Assembly (NCBI GenBank): GCA_000991185.1 | Contig: LBRB01000009.1 | Coordinates: 1 to 40,799 of the forward strand | From: Berkelbacteria bacterium GW2011_GWA2_35_9 | Lineage (GTDB): Bacteria > Patescibacteriota > UBA1384 > GWA2-35-9 | DNA: 40,799 bases | Direction: 5' to 3' | Translations under genes and position numbers: made by a program | Notes under the pieces: generated by a model | Told to the model about the DNA's origin: nothing | What the model saw: only the letters and a program-made list of their open reading frames with translations | Databases searched by the model: none | Shown here: positions 21,227 to 31,501 of the stretch, piece by piece | Numbering within the stretch: position 1 is the stretch's first letter | Layout of the letters: each line of letters starts with the position of its first letter

Positions 21227-21905
21227 ATGAAGCTAACAAAACTAAAGGAATTTTGTTACAACAACCCATTAAAAACGACAGTATGGTTTTATTTGTTATC
21301 AATTACATTAGTTTTAGCTGGCATAAGTATTCTAAACCACTTCTTAACACTAAAAGATTACGATAGTTATTTACTTGTGTTGTTGTCCGGTGTTGTTGCT
21401 TGTTGCAGTTGCAATTTATCCATCATTAGTGAACTACAATATTTATGATATGTTGTATATTGACGAAGCTGATCCAGAATTTACATATTTCTTGGAGAAA
21501 AAGAAAAATTACTTCAGGTTCGACCCGAGGATCAAGGGAAAAACCGTACATAAGATTAATTACAATATTGAGGGAAGCTTTGGGTTTAGAAACCGATACG
21601 GTGAAGTTTGTGTTCAAGCTGTGTTTCTGATTCGTCCAAATGTTCATGTTGAGATTCGCAGGGTTGAATTAGAAGGTTTTGCAAGATATATTAACGAAGA
21701 TGAGATCAAGAGACAAATCAAGACTGCTGTTTACGAGTTAAACAGAATAAGAGTTAATGATGGTCTGTTTACCGAGCTCTGTGACCCGACTAATATCGAC
21801 CAACAGAATGATGTGCGAAGCACAATTTGCGAGTTTATGAGAGCCAATCTGAACTCATTTGGATTTGATCTAGACTGGACGAGAACAAGATTTAGTCTTG
21901 GTTGA
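21227..21905 (+). pseudogene. Accessory membrane-anchored protein interrupted by a frameshift near a TM segment
   Basis: Frames 21227-21448 and 21375-21905 are continuous in content (TM then soluble domain) but out of register. Confidence 0.6.
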
Positions 21906-21937
21906 TGAATTATTAATTTTTTTTATACATACTTACG

Positions 21938-21960
21938 CCCCCGCATCCGCAGGGGTTTTC
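21938..21960 (+). terminator. Rho-independent terminator
   Basis: CCCCGC atc CGCAGGGG TTTTC. Confidence 0.6.
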
Positions 21961-22010
21961 TTATGGAAATTTTATCATTTTACCGAAACTCCCCAAAACC
22001 ATACCTGACA

Positions 22011-22037
22011 GCTCCGCAACCTCAGAGGTTGCGGAGC
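22011..22037. repeat. Third palindrome sharing the RAYT core CCGCAACC/GGTTGCGG
   Basis: GCTCCGCAACC tcaga GGTTGCGGAGC. Confidence 0.75.
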
Positions 22038-22047
22038 ATGGCAAAGA

Positions 22048-22100
22048 TTGACAGGAAGTTGATTATGATATATATTTAAGTTAATTCGTACTTGGAAAGG
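22048..22100 (+). promoter_or_regulatory. Promoter (17-bp spacer) and TACTTGGAAAGG leader box
   Basis: TTGACA 22048-22053, TATATT 22071-22076, TACTTGGAAAGG 22089-22100. Confidence 0.55.
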
Positions 22101-22112
22101 CATGTTGGACAA

Positions 22113-22603
22113 ATGAAAAAAACAAAAGGTGGTATTACAGTTGTTTTGTTATATTCGCTTGTAACTATTGGTATTTTTTTTATATCTAGTATTTGTTGCT
22201 CCGTCAATTTATCACTATCTAATAAATACTAAAGATCGTAGTCACAAAAATGCATCAGATCAAAGAGTGGCTGTAATCAAGAAAGACCTTGAAAAGAACA
22301 AAAAATCACTTGAATACTTGACGAAATATTCATGGAAAGTGATGAAAATTGGTTCTGATAGTATACTAATGAGTTTTTTTTCTAGTTGACATTAATGATA
22401 ATTCTCATTGAGAAAGATTAATAATATACACTTACTCGTCTGATGAATATGTTAATCCTTATAATTACGAATGGTCACTTATTGTTAGGGGAGATGTAAT
22501 TAAAATTAACTTTTCAATGCCACAACTAACGAAACATTTTATTGCATTCTATAAGGTGGACATAGGTGAGGATATGGTTGGCGATACTGCCCTAGTCTTG
22601 TGA
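22113..22603 (+). pseudogene. Accessory membrane protein with frameshifts
   Basis: MKKTKGGITVVLLYSLVTI then shifted frame LVFFLYLVFVAPSIYHY after a T8 run; last part (YTYSSDEYVNPYNYEWSLIVRGDVIKINF...) in a further frame. Confidence 0.6.
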
Positions 22604-22645
22604 AATCTGCAGAATTAAAATAATTACAAATACAATTTGATAACA

Positions 22646-22667
22646 CCCGCTACTTGGCGGGTTTTTT
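22646..22667 (+). terminator. Rho-independent terminator
   Basis: CCCGC tacttg GCGGG TTTTTT. Confidence 0.75.
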
Positions 22668-22725
22668 GTTTGAAATTAAATTGTGATACAATCTTATGTA
22701 AGAAGAATTAATTTAGTTTATTTTT

Positions 22726-24177
22726 ATGTTTATTAAAAAGTTAAAAAAAGAAAAAGATTCAGTGCAAGTATCAAGTCAAATCGAACAAGTAGCTGAAAAA
22801 AATAAACCAAAAAAAGATTTTATGAAAATTGATCGACCTGATTCAAAAAATGTTAAGAGAAGACGCTTTTGGTTCTATTTAATTTCTGTAATTGTAATTA
22901 TTGGCATTTTTTTTGGTGGGAGAATATTAGGCGCTATTAATTCAATGATTGTCGCAAACAAGGGATCTATTTCGCCAATTTTAAATTCATTAAAAATTAG
23001 CCCAAATTCATTAAAAGGAGAGGGAGATGGAAGAATAAATATTTTAATTATTGGTATTGGTGGAAAAAATCACAAAGGTGGATTATTGGCTGACACGGTA
23101 ATGGTTTTGAGCGTCGATTCAAAAAATAATGAAGCTGCCTATATTTCAATTCCAAGAGATTTAAAAGTTCCAATTCCTAAACCGTATGGCGGGTACGACA
23201 AAATAAACGCTGTCCATTCATATGGAGAACAAAACAAAGATTCAAAAAATAATAAGAATAATATTGATGGACCGGAATTGATGAAACAGGCAGTGTCGGA
23301 AATATTTGACTTGCCAATTCACTATTTCGTCAGAGTCGATTTTGAAGGTTTTAAAAAAATTGTTGATGCTTTTGGTGGGATAACAGTCAATGTTGAAAAA
23401 AATTTAGATGATCCATTTTATCCAGACGAACAATTAATTGGTTATGATCCATTGTTTATTAAAGCCGGTATGACAAAAATGGATGGCGATCTAGCATTGC
23501 GTTACGCCCGTTCACGGCAGACAACTTCAGATTTTGATCGGGCAAAAAGACAACAACAAATTCTTCAAATGTTAAAAGAAAAAGCGTTATCATTAAATTT
23601 TTTGACAAACCCTCAAAAAATTAATCAAGTTTTTTCAGCGGTTGGCGACCATATTAAAACTGACATGCAACTAAAAGAAATGGAGAGTTTTGCGCAGATC
23701 ATCAAAGATATAAATGGATCAAGTATTATTTCTTATGTATTAGATAATTCTGCGACCGGTCTCTTGACTAATGATAACGAAGGTGGTTACTATTTGGTGC
23801 CAAAAGATTCAAGTTGGAATGAGATACAAAAAAAGGTTCACGAAATATTTTCTGATCCATACTTGCGTCAAGAAGATGCTAAGATAGAAGTTATTAATGG
23901 CACAGGAACAAGTGGGTTAGCTTCAAAAATCGAAACAGAGCTGAGTAAATATGGATATAAAGTTGTAAAAACATCGACTGCAGAGACAGAGTCAAGCTTA
24001 AATAAGTTAGTTGTTTCAGATCAAGAAATATTCAAATTTACTGTTAATTATTTAAAAAACAGGTATGGAATATCTCAAATTACAGAGGACAGCTTGATGG
24101 AAAGTGGAATTAATGTTAAGTTAACGATTGGAAAAGAATATGAAACTAAAAAAACTACCACTTCTAAAATTAAATAA
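22726..24177 (+). CDS. LytR-CpsA-Psr (LCP) family protein with LytR_C domain
   Basis: LADTVMVLSVDSKNNEAAYISIPRDLKVPIP, RYARSRQTTSDFDRAKRQQQIL. Confidence 0.93.
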   Translation: MFIKKLKKEKDSVQVSSQIEQVAEKNKPKKDFMKIDRPDSKNVKRRRFWFYLISVIVIIGIFFGGRILGAINSMIVANKGSISPILNSLKISPNSLKGEGDGRINILIIGIGGKNHKGGLLADTVMVLSVDSKNNEAAYISIPRDLKVPIPKPYGGYDKINAVHSYGEQNKDSKNNKNNIDGPELMKQAVSEIFDLPIHYFVRVDFEGFKKIVDAFGGITVNVEKNLDDPFYPDEQLIGYDPLFIKAGMTKMDGDLALRYARSRQTTSDFDRAKRQQQILQMLKEKALSLNFLTNPQKINQVFSAVGDHIKTDMQLKEMESFAQIIKDINGSSIISYVLDNSATGLLTNDNEGGYYLVPKDSSWNEIQKKVHEIFSDPYLRQEDAKIEVINGTGTSGLASKIETELSKYGYKVVKTSTAETESSLNKLVVSDQEIFKFTVNYLKNRYGISQITEDSLMESGINVKLTIGKEYETKKTTTSKIK

Positions 24178-24754
24178 TTTCAAAGATCGTTGGTTAATTA
24201 TCCATTGGACTTACTATATAATTATTGCTCTAGCATATTATTATTTTATTACTAGCAATGAATTTACCTATTTTCATTTAACAATTACTCTGGCGTTGAT
24301 TTTTTCAATTTATCGAGCAATTGTAAAACATAATGAGTACTTAGTTTTTGTCGGTATGTTTTTGATTTTTGATGCATTTTTTATTTCTTTAGCTAGAATT
24401 ACATTAGTAAATAGTTTTTCGTCTTTAATTTTAGCCGGATTAGTTTTTTTCTTTACAACCGTTTTAAACGAACAATATATAAAAAATAAATTATTACAAG
24501 CTAAAGATTTTTGGGCATTTAATTGGTTGTTGATTTTACTAACTTTAGAATTATTTTTTACGCTTTCGTTTTTTCCGGTTAATACATTTAATAAAGCAAT
24601 ATTGTTAACTATTTTTTACTGGTTTTATACCGAAGCAATGCGGGCTCGAATCGAAACAAGATTTAATCGTAAATTTATGATATATTTAACTATAGTGTTT
24701 GTAATTGTATTTTCATTATTGGTTTTTTCGATACCATTTGAACAAAGGTTTTAA
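24140..24754 (+). CDS. Polytopic membrane protein, unknown function
   Basis: Hydrophobic ORF; likely start MKLKKLPLLKLNNFK. Confidence 0.7.
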   Translation: MKLKKLPLLKLNNFKDRWLIIHWTYYIIIALAYYYFITSNEFTYFHLTITLALIFSIYRAIVKHNEYLVFVGMFLIFDAFFISLARITLVNSFSSLILAGLVFFFTTVLNEQYIKNKLLQAKDFWAFNWLLILLTLELFFTLSFFPVNTFNKAILLTIFYWFYTEAMRARIETRFNRKFMIYLTIVFVIVFSLLVFSIPFEQRF

Positions 24755-24757
24755 AAA

Positions 24758-25696
24758 ATGGCAAAAAAATATTCACACTTATTAATACCAGCCTTAAAGG
24801 ATTGGTATAAAATAGTTTCACAAAAAAAGAGCGTAAAGATCAGCCGTAATTTTATTTTAGCCTTTTGGGCATCGGTAATAATCGTTTATGTTATTGCTGG
24901 AATTGCATTAGCTTATGCTGTATACGGGCAAAAGAAAACTACCAGTTTTGTTAAAAGTGTAACAAAAATTTATCTTTTTCCAGCTACTAGCGTCAATGGT
25001 CAAATTGTCAGTGTTAGCTCAGTATTAGATCAATTGATCTACGCCAAAAGCTTTTCACAGATAACCCAACAAGAGATACCAGCTGATTCGGATATTATTA
25101 ATAAAATCATTGATCAGAAAATTTCAGATGCGATCGTGAGAGAGCAAGTTGCTAAATATAAAATAGGGATTACCCGTGACGAAGTTAATAGTGCTATGAA
25201 ATCTATCGTTGAAAAAAATGGTGGTGAGGAAGAAGTTGAAAAAATTATTAATGGTTATTACCAAATGAGTCTTGATAATTTTAAAAACAATTTTCTATAC
25301 ATTAATTTATTAAAAGAGAAACTCGACAATGAAGTGTTAAAACAAGTTAAAATTGCTCATATTTTAATTTCAGATAAAAAAACTGCAGATAGTACTAATT
25401 CTCAAATTAATGATGGTAAGATTACTTTTGAGGAAGCAGTTACAAAATTTAGTGAAGATAGTGAAAGTAAGGAGAAAAATGGCGAACTAGACTACACATC
25501 AAAAGGAAAATTGCCAGAAGAGATTGAAAAAGAAGTTTTTGGTAAAGAAAAAGGTACAAAAATTCCCAACCCAATAAAAACTTCATTTGGATACCATATA
25601 GTTAGAATCATAGATGTTAAGGGTGATGTGGATAAAAGTATTAACGAATGGTTAGACGAACTGAAAAAAGAAGCTAAGATTAAAAAATATTTATAA
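24758..25696 (+). CDS. PpiC/parvulin-type peptidyl-prolyl isomerase, membrane anchored
   Basis: KIAHILISDK...FEEAVTKFSEDSESKEKNGELDYTSKGKLP...TSFGYHIVRI. Confidence 0.92.
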   Translation: MAKKYSHLLIPALKDWYKIVSQKKSVKISRNFILAFWASVIIVYVIAGIALAYAVYGQKKTTSFVKSVTKIYLFPATSVNGQIVSVSSVLDQLIYAKSFSQITQQEIPADSDIINKIIDQKISDAIVREQVAKYKIGITRDEVNSAMKSIVEKNGGEEEVEKIINGYYQMSLDNFKNNFLYINLLKEKLDNEVLKQVKIAHILISDKKTADSTNSQINDGKITFEEAVTKFSEDSESKEKNGELDYTSKGKLPEEIEKEVFGKEKGTKIPNPIKTSFGYHIVRIIDVKGDVDKSINEWLDELKKEAKIKKYL

Positions 25697-25700
25697 AGAA

Positions 25701-25720
25701 ACCCCGCTGAGGCGGGGCTT
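25701..25720 (+). terminator. Hairpin terminator
   Basis: CCCCGC tgag GCGGGG CTT. Confidence 0.55.
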
Positions 25721-25833
25721 ATGAAAATTATATATCTTCAAATGAGGAAGATATATTTTTATGAAAAAAATCACAAGATAAATTGCTAAATATATATTTT
25801 TAGAAATATATGTGTTCTGCTTTCGTTTTCCAT

Positions 25834-26129
25834 TTAGCATCTATCCCCCTTAAAATGAATTCTGTAATACTTATCTCCGTAAAAAAATGCCAGCGGGAAA
25901 AATATGCTAATAAATGCTGTTATGAATGTTTTTAAAAAATCTTTATATTCAATCCAACATGGAACAAACCAAATAAAATAACCAAAAATACTGGTAACTA
26001 TAATTTACTCAGAGCTTATTTTAAAATTAGAAACAAAGCCAAATATAAAATATAACAAAAAACAATATAACTAATAATATTAAATATTAAACTTAATATA
26101 AAATTGAATATCAAAGTTTGAAAAATCAT
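25834..26129 (-). pseudogene. Small membrane protein split by a frameshift
   Basis: MIFQTLIFNFILSLIFNIISYIVFCYILYLALFLILK* followed in another frame by VTSIFGYFIWFVPCWIEYKDFLKTFITAFISIFFPLAFFYGDKYYRIHFKGDRC*. Confidence 0.5.
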
Positions 26130-26205
26130 AACTATACACCACCTTTCAAAGTTCGGATAAAAGTATGATAAAATAAAATAACCAAATTGTTCAACAAAAA
26201 CAAAA

Positions 26206-27384
26206 ATGAAAAGATGTTTCAGTAGAATTATATTAAGCATTCTGTTAATTATTTTAATATTAATTAAATTTTCAGAACAAACCTTAGCAGAGAATCAAAA
26301 ATATATTGATTTTTATTACTCAAAGAATTGTAAATATTGTCAAAATGAAATCCTGTTTTTGAATGAATTAAAAGCAAAGAGTAGTAATATTACCATTCAA
26401 TATTTTGAAATTGAGTCGGACCAAAAATATGCACTCGATTTAAGTAAAGTTTTGTCGAGTTATGAAGTTAAAAATGTTTCAGTCCCAGTTACTAAAATAA
26501 ATGAAAAAATAATTATTGGGTTTGAAGACAGCACTAAGGAGAAAATAAAACAATTAATTAATTCAGAAAATAGTAGTCAAAAAGAAGTATTTACTGCATC
26601 AAGTTGTGATGTGGATAAAAAGATTTGTAAAGACGAGGATAATAGTATTAAAGTACCAATTTTAGGTGAGATCAAGACAAAGAATTTTTCGTTGCCGATT
26701 CTGACAATAATTTTAGGGTTGGCGGATGGATTTAACCCATGTGCAATGTGGGCGTTAGTTGCATTAATTTCATTACTTATATCTTTAAAATCACGAAAAA
26801 AATTGTTAATTATTGGAAGCTCTTTTCTGATAATTTCATATGTTATATATTTTCTTTATTTGTCAGCTTTTTTGAATATTATTCTTTATCTCAATTATAT
26901 TAAATATATTCAATATATTGTTGGTTTGATTGCGGTCGTGACGGGATTTTATTACTTAAAAATATTTATCCAGACCGATCCAGAAACATGTCAAATAGTT
27001 TCTGCAAAAAATGAGAATAAAATATTTAAAAAATTAGAAAAATATATTAATTCTAATTTCTTAATAATAGGAATTATGTCGGTTGGGCTATTAGCGATTG
27101 CGGTTAACACAATCGAAATGGTGTGTAGCGTTGGAATTCCCGCAATATTTTCAAGTGTATTATCTCAAAATAATTTATCTAATTTTGAAAGATATTCATA
27201 TATTGGAGTTTATAATCTGTTCTATATGTTAGATGATATTATAGTATTTTTAATTGCATTATTTACAATTAAAGTTATTAAACCAACACAAAAAATTTCT
27301 TATTGGTTGAAATTAATTGGTGGAATATTATTGATTATTTTAGGAATAATTTTTGTATTCAAACCAGAACTATTGAGTTTATAA
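26206..27384 (+). CDS. Thioredoxin-like domain fused to DsbD/CcdA-like membrane protein
   Basis: YYSKNCKYCQNEI (CXXC) plus polytopic domain with NPCAMW and EMVCSVGIP. Confidence 0.85.
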   Translation: MKRCFSRIILSILLIILILIKFSEQTLAENQKYIDFYYSKNCKYCQNEILFLNELKAKSSNITIQYFEIESDQKYALDLSKVLSSYEVKNVSVPVTKINEKIIIGFEDSTKEKIKQLINSENSSQKEVFTASSCDVDKKICKDEDNSIKVPILGEIKTKNFSLPILTIILGLADGFNPCAMWALVALISLLISLKSRKKLLIIGSSFLIISYVIYFLYLSAFLNIILYLNYIKYIQYIVGLIAVVTGFYYLKIFIQTDPETCQIVSAKNENKIFKKLEKYINSNFLIIGIMSVGLLAIAVNTIEMVCSVGIPAIFSSVLSQNNLSNFERYSYIGVYNLFYMLDDIIVFLIALFTIKVIKPTQKISYWLKLIGGILLIILGIIFVFKPELLSL

Positions 27385-27415
27385 AATAAAATCTGAATAT
27401 TTTCAGATTTTATTT

Positions 27416-27490
27416 TGGAGCGGGTAACGGGAATCGAACCCGTATCCTCTGCTTGGAAAGCAGATATAATAGCCTTTATACGATACTCGC
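27416..27490 (-). tRNA. tRNA-Gly(TCC), CCA encoded
   Basis: Cloverleaf on minus strand, anticodon loop TTTCCAA. Confidence 0.93.
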
Positions 27491-27570
27491 AATAATAATT
27501 TATATATTATCAAATAATATTAAAAAACAAAACCCCGTCTAAAAAAACGGGGAATTTTGAAGTACTTGTT

Positions 27571-28044
27571 GTGAATTATATAAACTATCCAAAAAATGCT
27601 TTCGCAGATCAAAATAGTGCAAATATTTCTTTAATGAGTGCCAAGCGTTCGGTGATTTACCGAGTAATTACTGAGATATATCGTACAAATTGGACATTAA
27701 ATTCTAGTACTGGATATACAATAAACAAAAATCAACCTTTTGTTACCGAGTTTTGTTCAATAGATGGTGGTCAAGTTTCAAGAATATATTGTCATAAAGA
27801 TCATTATATAATAACAAAAGATAATCTTGATATTTGGTATAAAAATATGGCAGATATTATGTTACTTATTTCAAGCCAAAACGAAACAAATAATTGGCTT
27901 GTGAATCAAGTAGAGCTATCTAATTGTTCAAATTTGATTGTTATAGCAACTAAAGACTGTATAAATATTTGGACTGTTCAAAACAAAGAGACAAAGATGT
28001 TAAGCATTTCATGTGTTTTTCCGATTGATATTGAATTAAAATAA
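27571..28044 (+). CDS. Hypothetical protein
   Basis: ORF with GTG start between two hairpin terminators. Confidence 0.5.
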   Translation: MNYINYPKNAFADQNSANISLMSAKRSVIYRVITEIYRTNWTLNSSTGYTINKNQPFVTEFCSIDGGQVSRIYCHKDHYIITKDNLDIWYKNMADIMLLISSQNETNNWLVNQVELSNCSNLIVIATKDCINIWTVQNKETKMLSISCVFPIDIELK

Positions 28045-28050
28045 ATATCA

Positions 28051-28076
28051 ACCCCCGCCAAGGCGGGGGTGTTTTG
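28051..28076 (+). terminator. Rho-independent terminator
   Basis: ACCCCCGCC aa GGCGGGGGT GTTTTG. Confidence 0.75.
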
Positions 28077-28107
28077 TAATACTAGATAATATAGTATTAT
28101 TGAATAT

Positions 28108-28701
28108 ATGGATAATATTAAAAAAATACTAATTGTTTCTGATTTACATGGGCAAAAATTTACCTTAGAGATTTTAAAAAAATATTTAGAAAAGAATAAA
28201 TTAGATGGAGTATTTTGTTGTGGAGATCTGTGCAATCGGCACGATCCAAATGCGTATAAATTCGCTAAAGATTTTATTGATTTAATTAAAAACATACATA
28301 AATTGCCTTTATTATTAGTCCACGGCAATCAGGAGCCACAAGATGTTTTAGAATTATTTAATCAGGAAAATATTTCGGTTCATCTGAATGAAAAAAATAT
28401 TTTTGGTTATAAAGTAGTTGGGGTTGGTTTTGGTGAAGAATTGCCCGAGGATAAAAAATATTTTAAAGATAAAATTGTTTTGACTCATGAACCACCAAGA
28501 AAAAAATTAATTGATGAAATGATTAAAATGAAATCAATAAATAATACGCCGATATTACATTTTGCCGGACATTTACATAAATATAGTATAATTTATAAAA
28601 TTGGTTCAAAAACTCAGATCGTATTAGTGCCAACTCTTCAAAGCCATCGAGCGGTTCTATTGACTCTACCAAAGCAAGAAGTAAAATTTATCCATATATA
28701 A
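28108..28701 (+). CDS. Metallophosphoesterase
   Basis: SDLHGQ, CGDLCNRHD, VHGNQE, THEPPRKK, FAGHLHKYS. Confidence 0.9.
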   Translation: MDNIKKILIVSDLHGQKFTLEILKKYLEKNKLDGVFCCGDLCNRHDPNAYKFAKDFIDLIKNIHKLPLLLVHGNQEPQDVLELFNQENISVHLNEKNIFGYKVVGVGFGEELPEDKKYFKDKIVLTHEPPRKKLIDEMIKMKSINNTPILHFAGHLHKYSIIYKIGSKTQIVLVPTLQSHRAVLLTLPKQEVKFIHI

Positions 28702-28708
28702 ATATCCA

Positions 28709-28753
28709 AACAACCAAAATGTTACACTTCGCAAGTGTAACATTTTGGTTGTT
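28709..28753. repeat. 21-bp perfect palindrome with 3-nt loop
   Basis: AACAACCAAAATGTTACACTT-type stem, loop CGC. Confidence 0.85.
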
Positions 28754-28903
28754 GTTTAAAAGAAAAAAGGTCGCGCGAAAAATTAAAGAATTGAAAAGAA
28801 AATTGCTTTGCTTTGCTCGCCGAGTTTCGGCGGGCGGAAACGCGGAGCGGAGTTAATCGAGCATTTTTCGTTCAAAATAGGTTCGAGCTTCGTTCAGCAA
28901 TTG

Positions 28904-29042
<139 letters not shown>

Positions 29043-29089
29043 AAAAATCAATTGTACAACCATTATTTATATTATATAACATTAGATCA

Positions 29090-29158
29090 CTCTACCAAGC
29101 TGTTCCGACGATCTCTGATGTCGGAATCCCGACCGAAGCGTCGGGAAGCCACTCCCCG
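29090..29158 (-). repeat. Duplicated tRNA-Pro 5' fragment interrupted by twin hairpins (insert 29103-29146)
   Basis: CGGGGAGTGGCT | TCCCGACgcttcgGTCGGGA TTCCGACatcagagatcGTCGGAA | CAGCTTGGTAGAG. Confidence 0.92.
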
Positions 29159-29205
29159 AAATTAATCACTGAACAGAAAATATTATACATTAATAATAAG
29201 ATATT

Positions 29206-30732
29206 TCAATTCTTGATAGCTACTTTATCCGAAACTTGATACTCTAAATATTTACCAAACATCAGTCTTGTCTGTGCGTCGATTGAAGCAAATGCACTTA
29301 AAAATATACTAACAATCGGAACTAAAAACCACTGTAGTACAAAGCTGGTATATTTATGCGCACGGTAATAAAATGTTGTTTCTGGCTTTGATGGAATCAA
29401 TTTTAAACTTATATAGATAGATACTATTAAACCCATCAAAGCAAAAATCAGAATCGATCGACTATAAAAAGGTAAATTAGCTCCTAAGACTGTTTTTGAA
29501 AATGCAGGATTAAAATAAGCTGGAATCCAGCTTAAAATTGTTATAAAAATCGCTCCAGTTGCCCAAGAAAAATGACTTTCTAAAAGATAAAATATTTTAT
29601 ACATTTTTTTCCACATAGAAATATTTTTATCTTCAAACGCTTTAAAAACAACATACGGAAAATCAACTATACCCCACGCCCAACGACGAAGTTGCTGGTA
29701 TTGATTTTTTATTGTTTTGAAAAAAGTATCCGATAAAACAGCGCTCATTTCTAGCGGAATGTAAAGCGGTTCAATTTTTAATTTACCCTGGTAATAAAAA
29801 AACGAATCATAATATTCACGAGAATCTTCTGGGATTGAGTCAACCGTCCAAAAATTAATATCAACCAATGTTTTAAAAATATCAACACGAGAAGAAAAGT
29901 GATGTAATTTTTTTTCTCGAAGAGTATTGTGCATAAATATTAATGTTGAACTCATCGCAACAACCCTGACGGCTGCCGGAGCCTCCCACATATTGTTAAG
30001 ATAAACATGAATTGGTTGATATGAGGTTGGTTGATTGATGTTGGTAGTCAAATATTTATATGCAACATAATGGAAAAATTGTGGACGAGTTTTAGTATCA
30101 GCGTCAAAATTATGCAATATGACTTGATCGTAATTAATCTTATTTTTATCTAAATATTTTTTTATTTCTTTCGCTCCCCAAGTAGCATTTGAAGATTTTG
30201 ATTTTATTTCACCTTTTAAATCAGCAGGGTGTACAGTTTTAAGAATAGTATGGAAATATTGTCCATATTTATTTTGTATATATCGATAAACCATTTCCCC
30301 ATGATCACCAGCTCTTTCCTCAGTTGCTAAAACTAAAATAAACTTTTCTTTATTATAGTTTGATGAAATATACGATTTAACAGATTCTTCAATTAGTTCA
30401 ATTGGTTCTTTATAAAAAATTAATAAAATAACCTGATATAGATTTTCAAATTTATATTTACTAGCAACGATATTATTATTTTTTGAGTAGTCAATACTTT
30501 TAATTTTATTAATCCAGTCAATTTTTGCATCTTTTTTCATATGATTGTAGGCGATCGAAGTATTGATCGAAAGTCTGATAGAACGATAAAACCAAAACAT
30601 ATCAAAACAAAGAATAAAAATTGCAATTGCGATCGGACTGTAAAAAGCGAGAAAAAAAGTTATTAAAAAAGCTGACCAAGTTAATAAACCAGGAATTATT
30701 TCCAATACTCGGCGATAAAAATAATTTTCCAT
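29206..30732 (-). CDS. Membrane glycosyltransferase, family 2-like
   Basis: YKEPIELIEESVKSYISSNYNKEKFILVLATEE, HNFDADTKTRPQFF, QQLRRWAWGIVDF. Confidence 0.85.
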   Translation of the reverse strand: MENYFYRRVLEIIPGLLTWSAFLITFFLAFYSPIAIAIFILCFDMFWFYRSIRLSINTSIAYNHMKKDAKIDWINKIKSIDYSKNNNIVASKYKFENLYQVILLIFYKEPIELIEESVKSYISSNYNKEKFILVLATEERAGDHGEMVYRYIQNKYGQYFHTILKTVHPADLKGEIKSKSSNATWGAKEIKKYLDKNKINYDQVILHNFDADTKTRPQFFHYVAYKYLTTNINQPTSYQPIHVYLNNMWEAPAAVRVVAMSSTLIFMHNTLREKKLHHFSSRVDIFKTLVDINFWTVDSIPEDSREYYDSFFYYQGKLKIEPLYIPLEMSAVLSDTFFKTIKNQYQQLRRWAWGIVDFPYVVFKAFEDKNISMWKKMYKIFYLLESHFSWATGAIFITILSWIPAYFNPAFSKTVLGANLPFYSRSILIFALMGLIVSIYISLKLIPSKPETTFYYRAHKYTSFVLQWFLVPIVSIFLSAFASIDAQTRLMFGKYLEYQVSDKVAIKN

Positions 30733-30733
30733 A

Positions 30734-31108
30734 CTATTGAACTGATAAAATCCCTTTTAGGAGGACATAATCTAGTATTGAGAGAAAAACAGGCATAGCT
30801 AATAGAAAATAAACTGAAAATAAAAAAAATCGGTAGGAAACTAGAGAAATAATTATATTTAGAATACTGATTACAAGTGAAAAAATTACCGGTGTTCGGT
30901 CAAACTGAAACATAAATACCCAAATATACCAGAGAACTACTTGTAAGATAATAATTAAAAAAACAAAAACAGTTAAAAGTGGATTTTTTGTGAATAGCCT
31001 CTTTATTGAACGGGGTTTAATCATAAAACGCTTATGATTATAACAGAAAATGATAATTAAATAAAGAACTATTGTACAAATTCCAGTAAACATATTATAA
31101 TTAATCAA
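30734..31108 (-). CDS. Membrane protein, unknown function
   Basis: Hydrophobic ORF abutting the glycosyltransferase gene. Confidence 0.6.
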   Translation of the reverse strand: MINYNMFTGICTIVLYLIIIFCYNHKRFMIKPRSIKRLFTKNPLLTVFVFLIIILQVVLWYIWVFMFQFDRTPVIFSLVISILNIIISLVSYRFFLFSVYFLLAMPVFLSILDYVLLKGILSVQ

Positions 31109-31500
31109 TGGAAAACAAATTATTTCGATCCAAAAGCGATAAAATTATAGCTGGAGTGTGCGGAGGTGTTGCTGAATATTTTAAGATTGATCCGATAGCG
31201 GTTCGAGTTGCGTTTGTTATTTTAGCGTTTGTAAATGGTTATGGTTTTGTTTTGTATTTAATTTTAGCTATTTTATTGCCTGAAAACGGTACGATAAAAA
31301 AAGATAATACACAAGAAATTAAAAATAAATTACCAATAAAAAAATTCGGGGATTTTAGAGATATTCTGGCGGTTGTTCTAATTTTAATTGGAGTTATATC
31401 ATTGGCTCAACAGATTTTTCCGTCATTCTGGATAAGTATTAAATTGTTTTATTCAATAATCATTATCGGTCTAGGATTGTATTTGGTAATAAAGGATTAA
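31108..31500 (+). CDS. PspC domain protein
   Basis: KLFRSKSDKIIAGVCGGVAEYFKIDPIAVRVAFV. Confidence 0.93.
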   Translation: MENKLFRSKSDKIIAGVCGGVAEYFKIDPIAVRVAFVILAFVNGYGFVLYLILAILLPENGTIKKDNTQEIKNKLPIKKFGDFRDILAVVLILIGVISLAQQIFPSFWISIKLFYSIIIIGLGLYLVIKD

Positions 31501-31501
31501 T

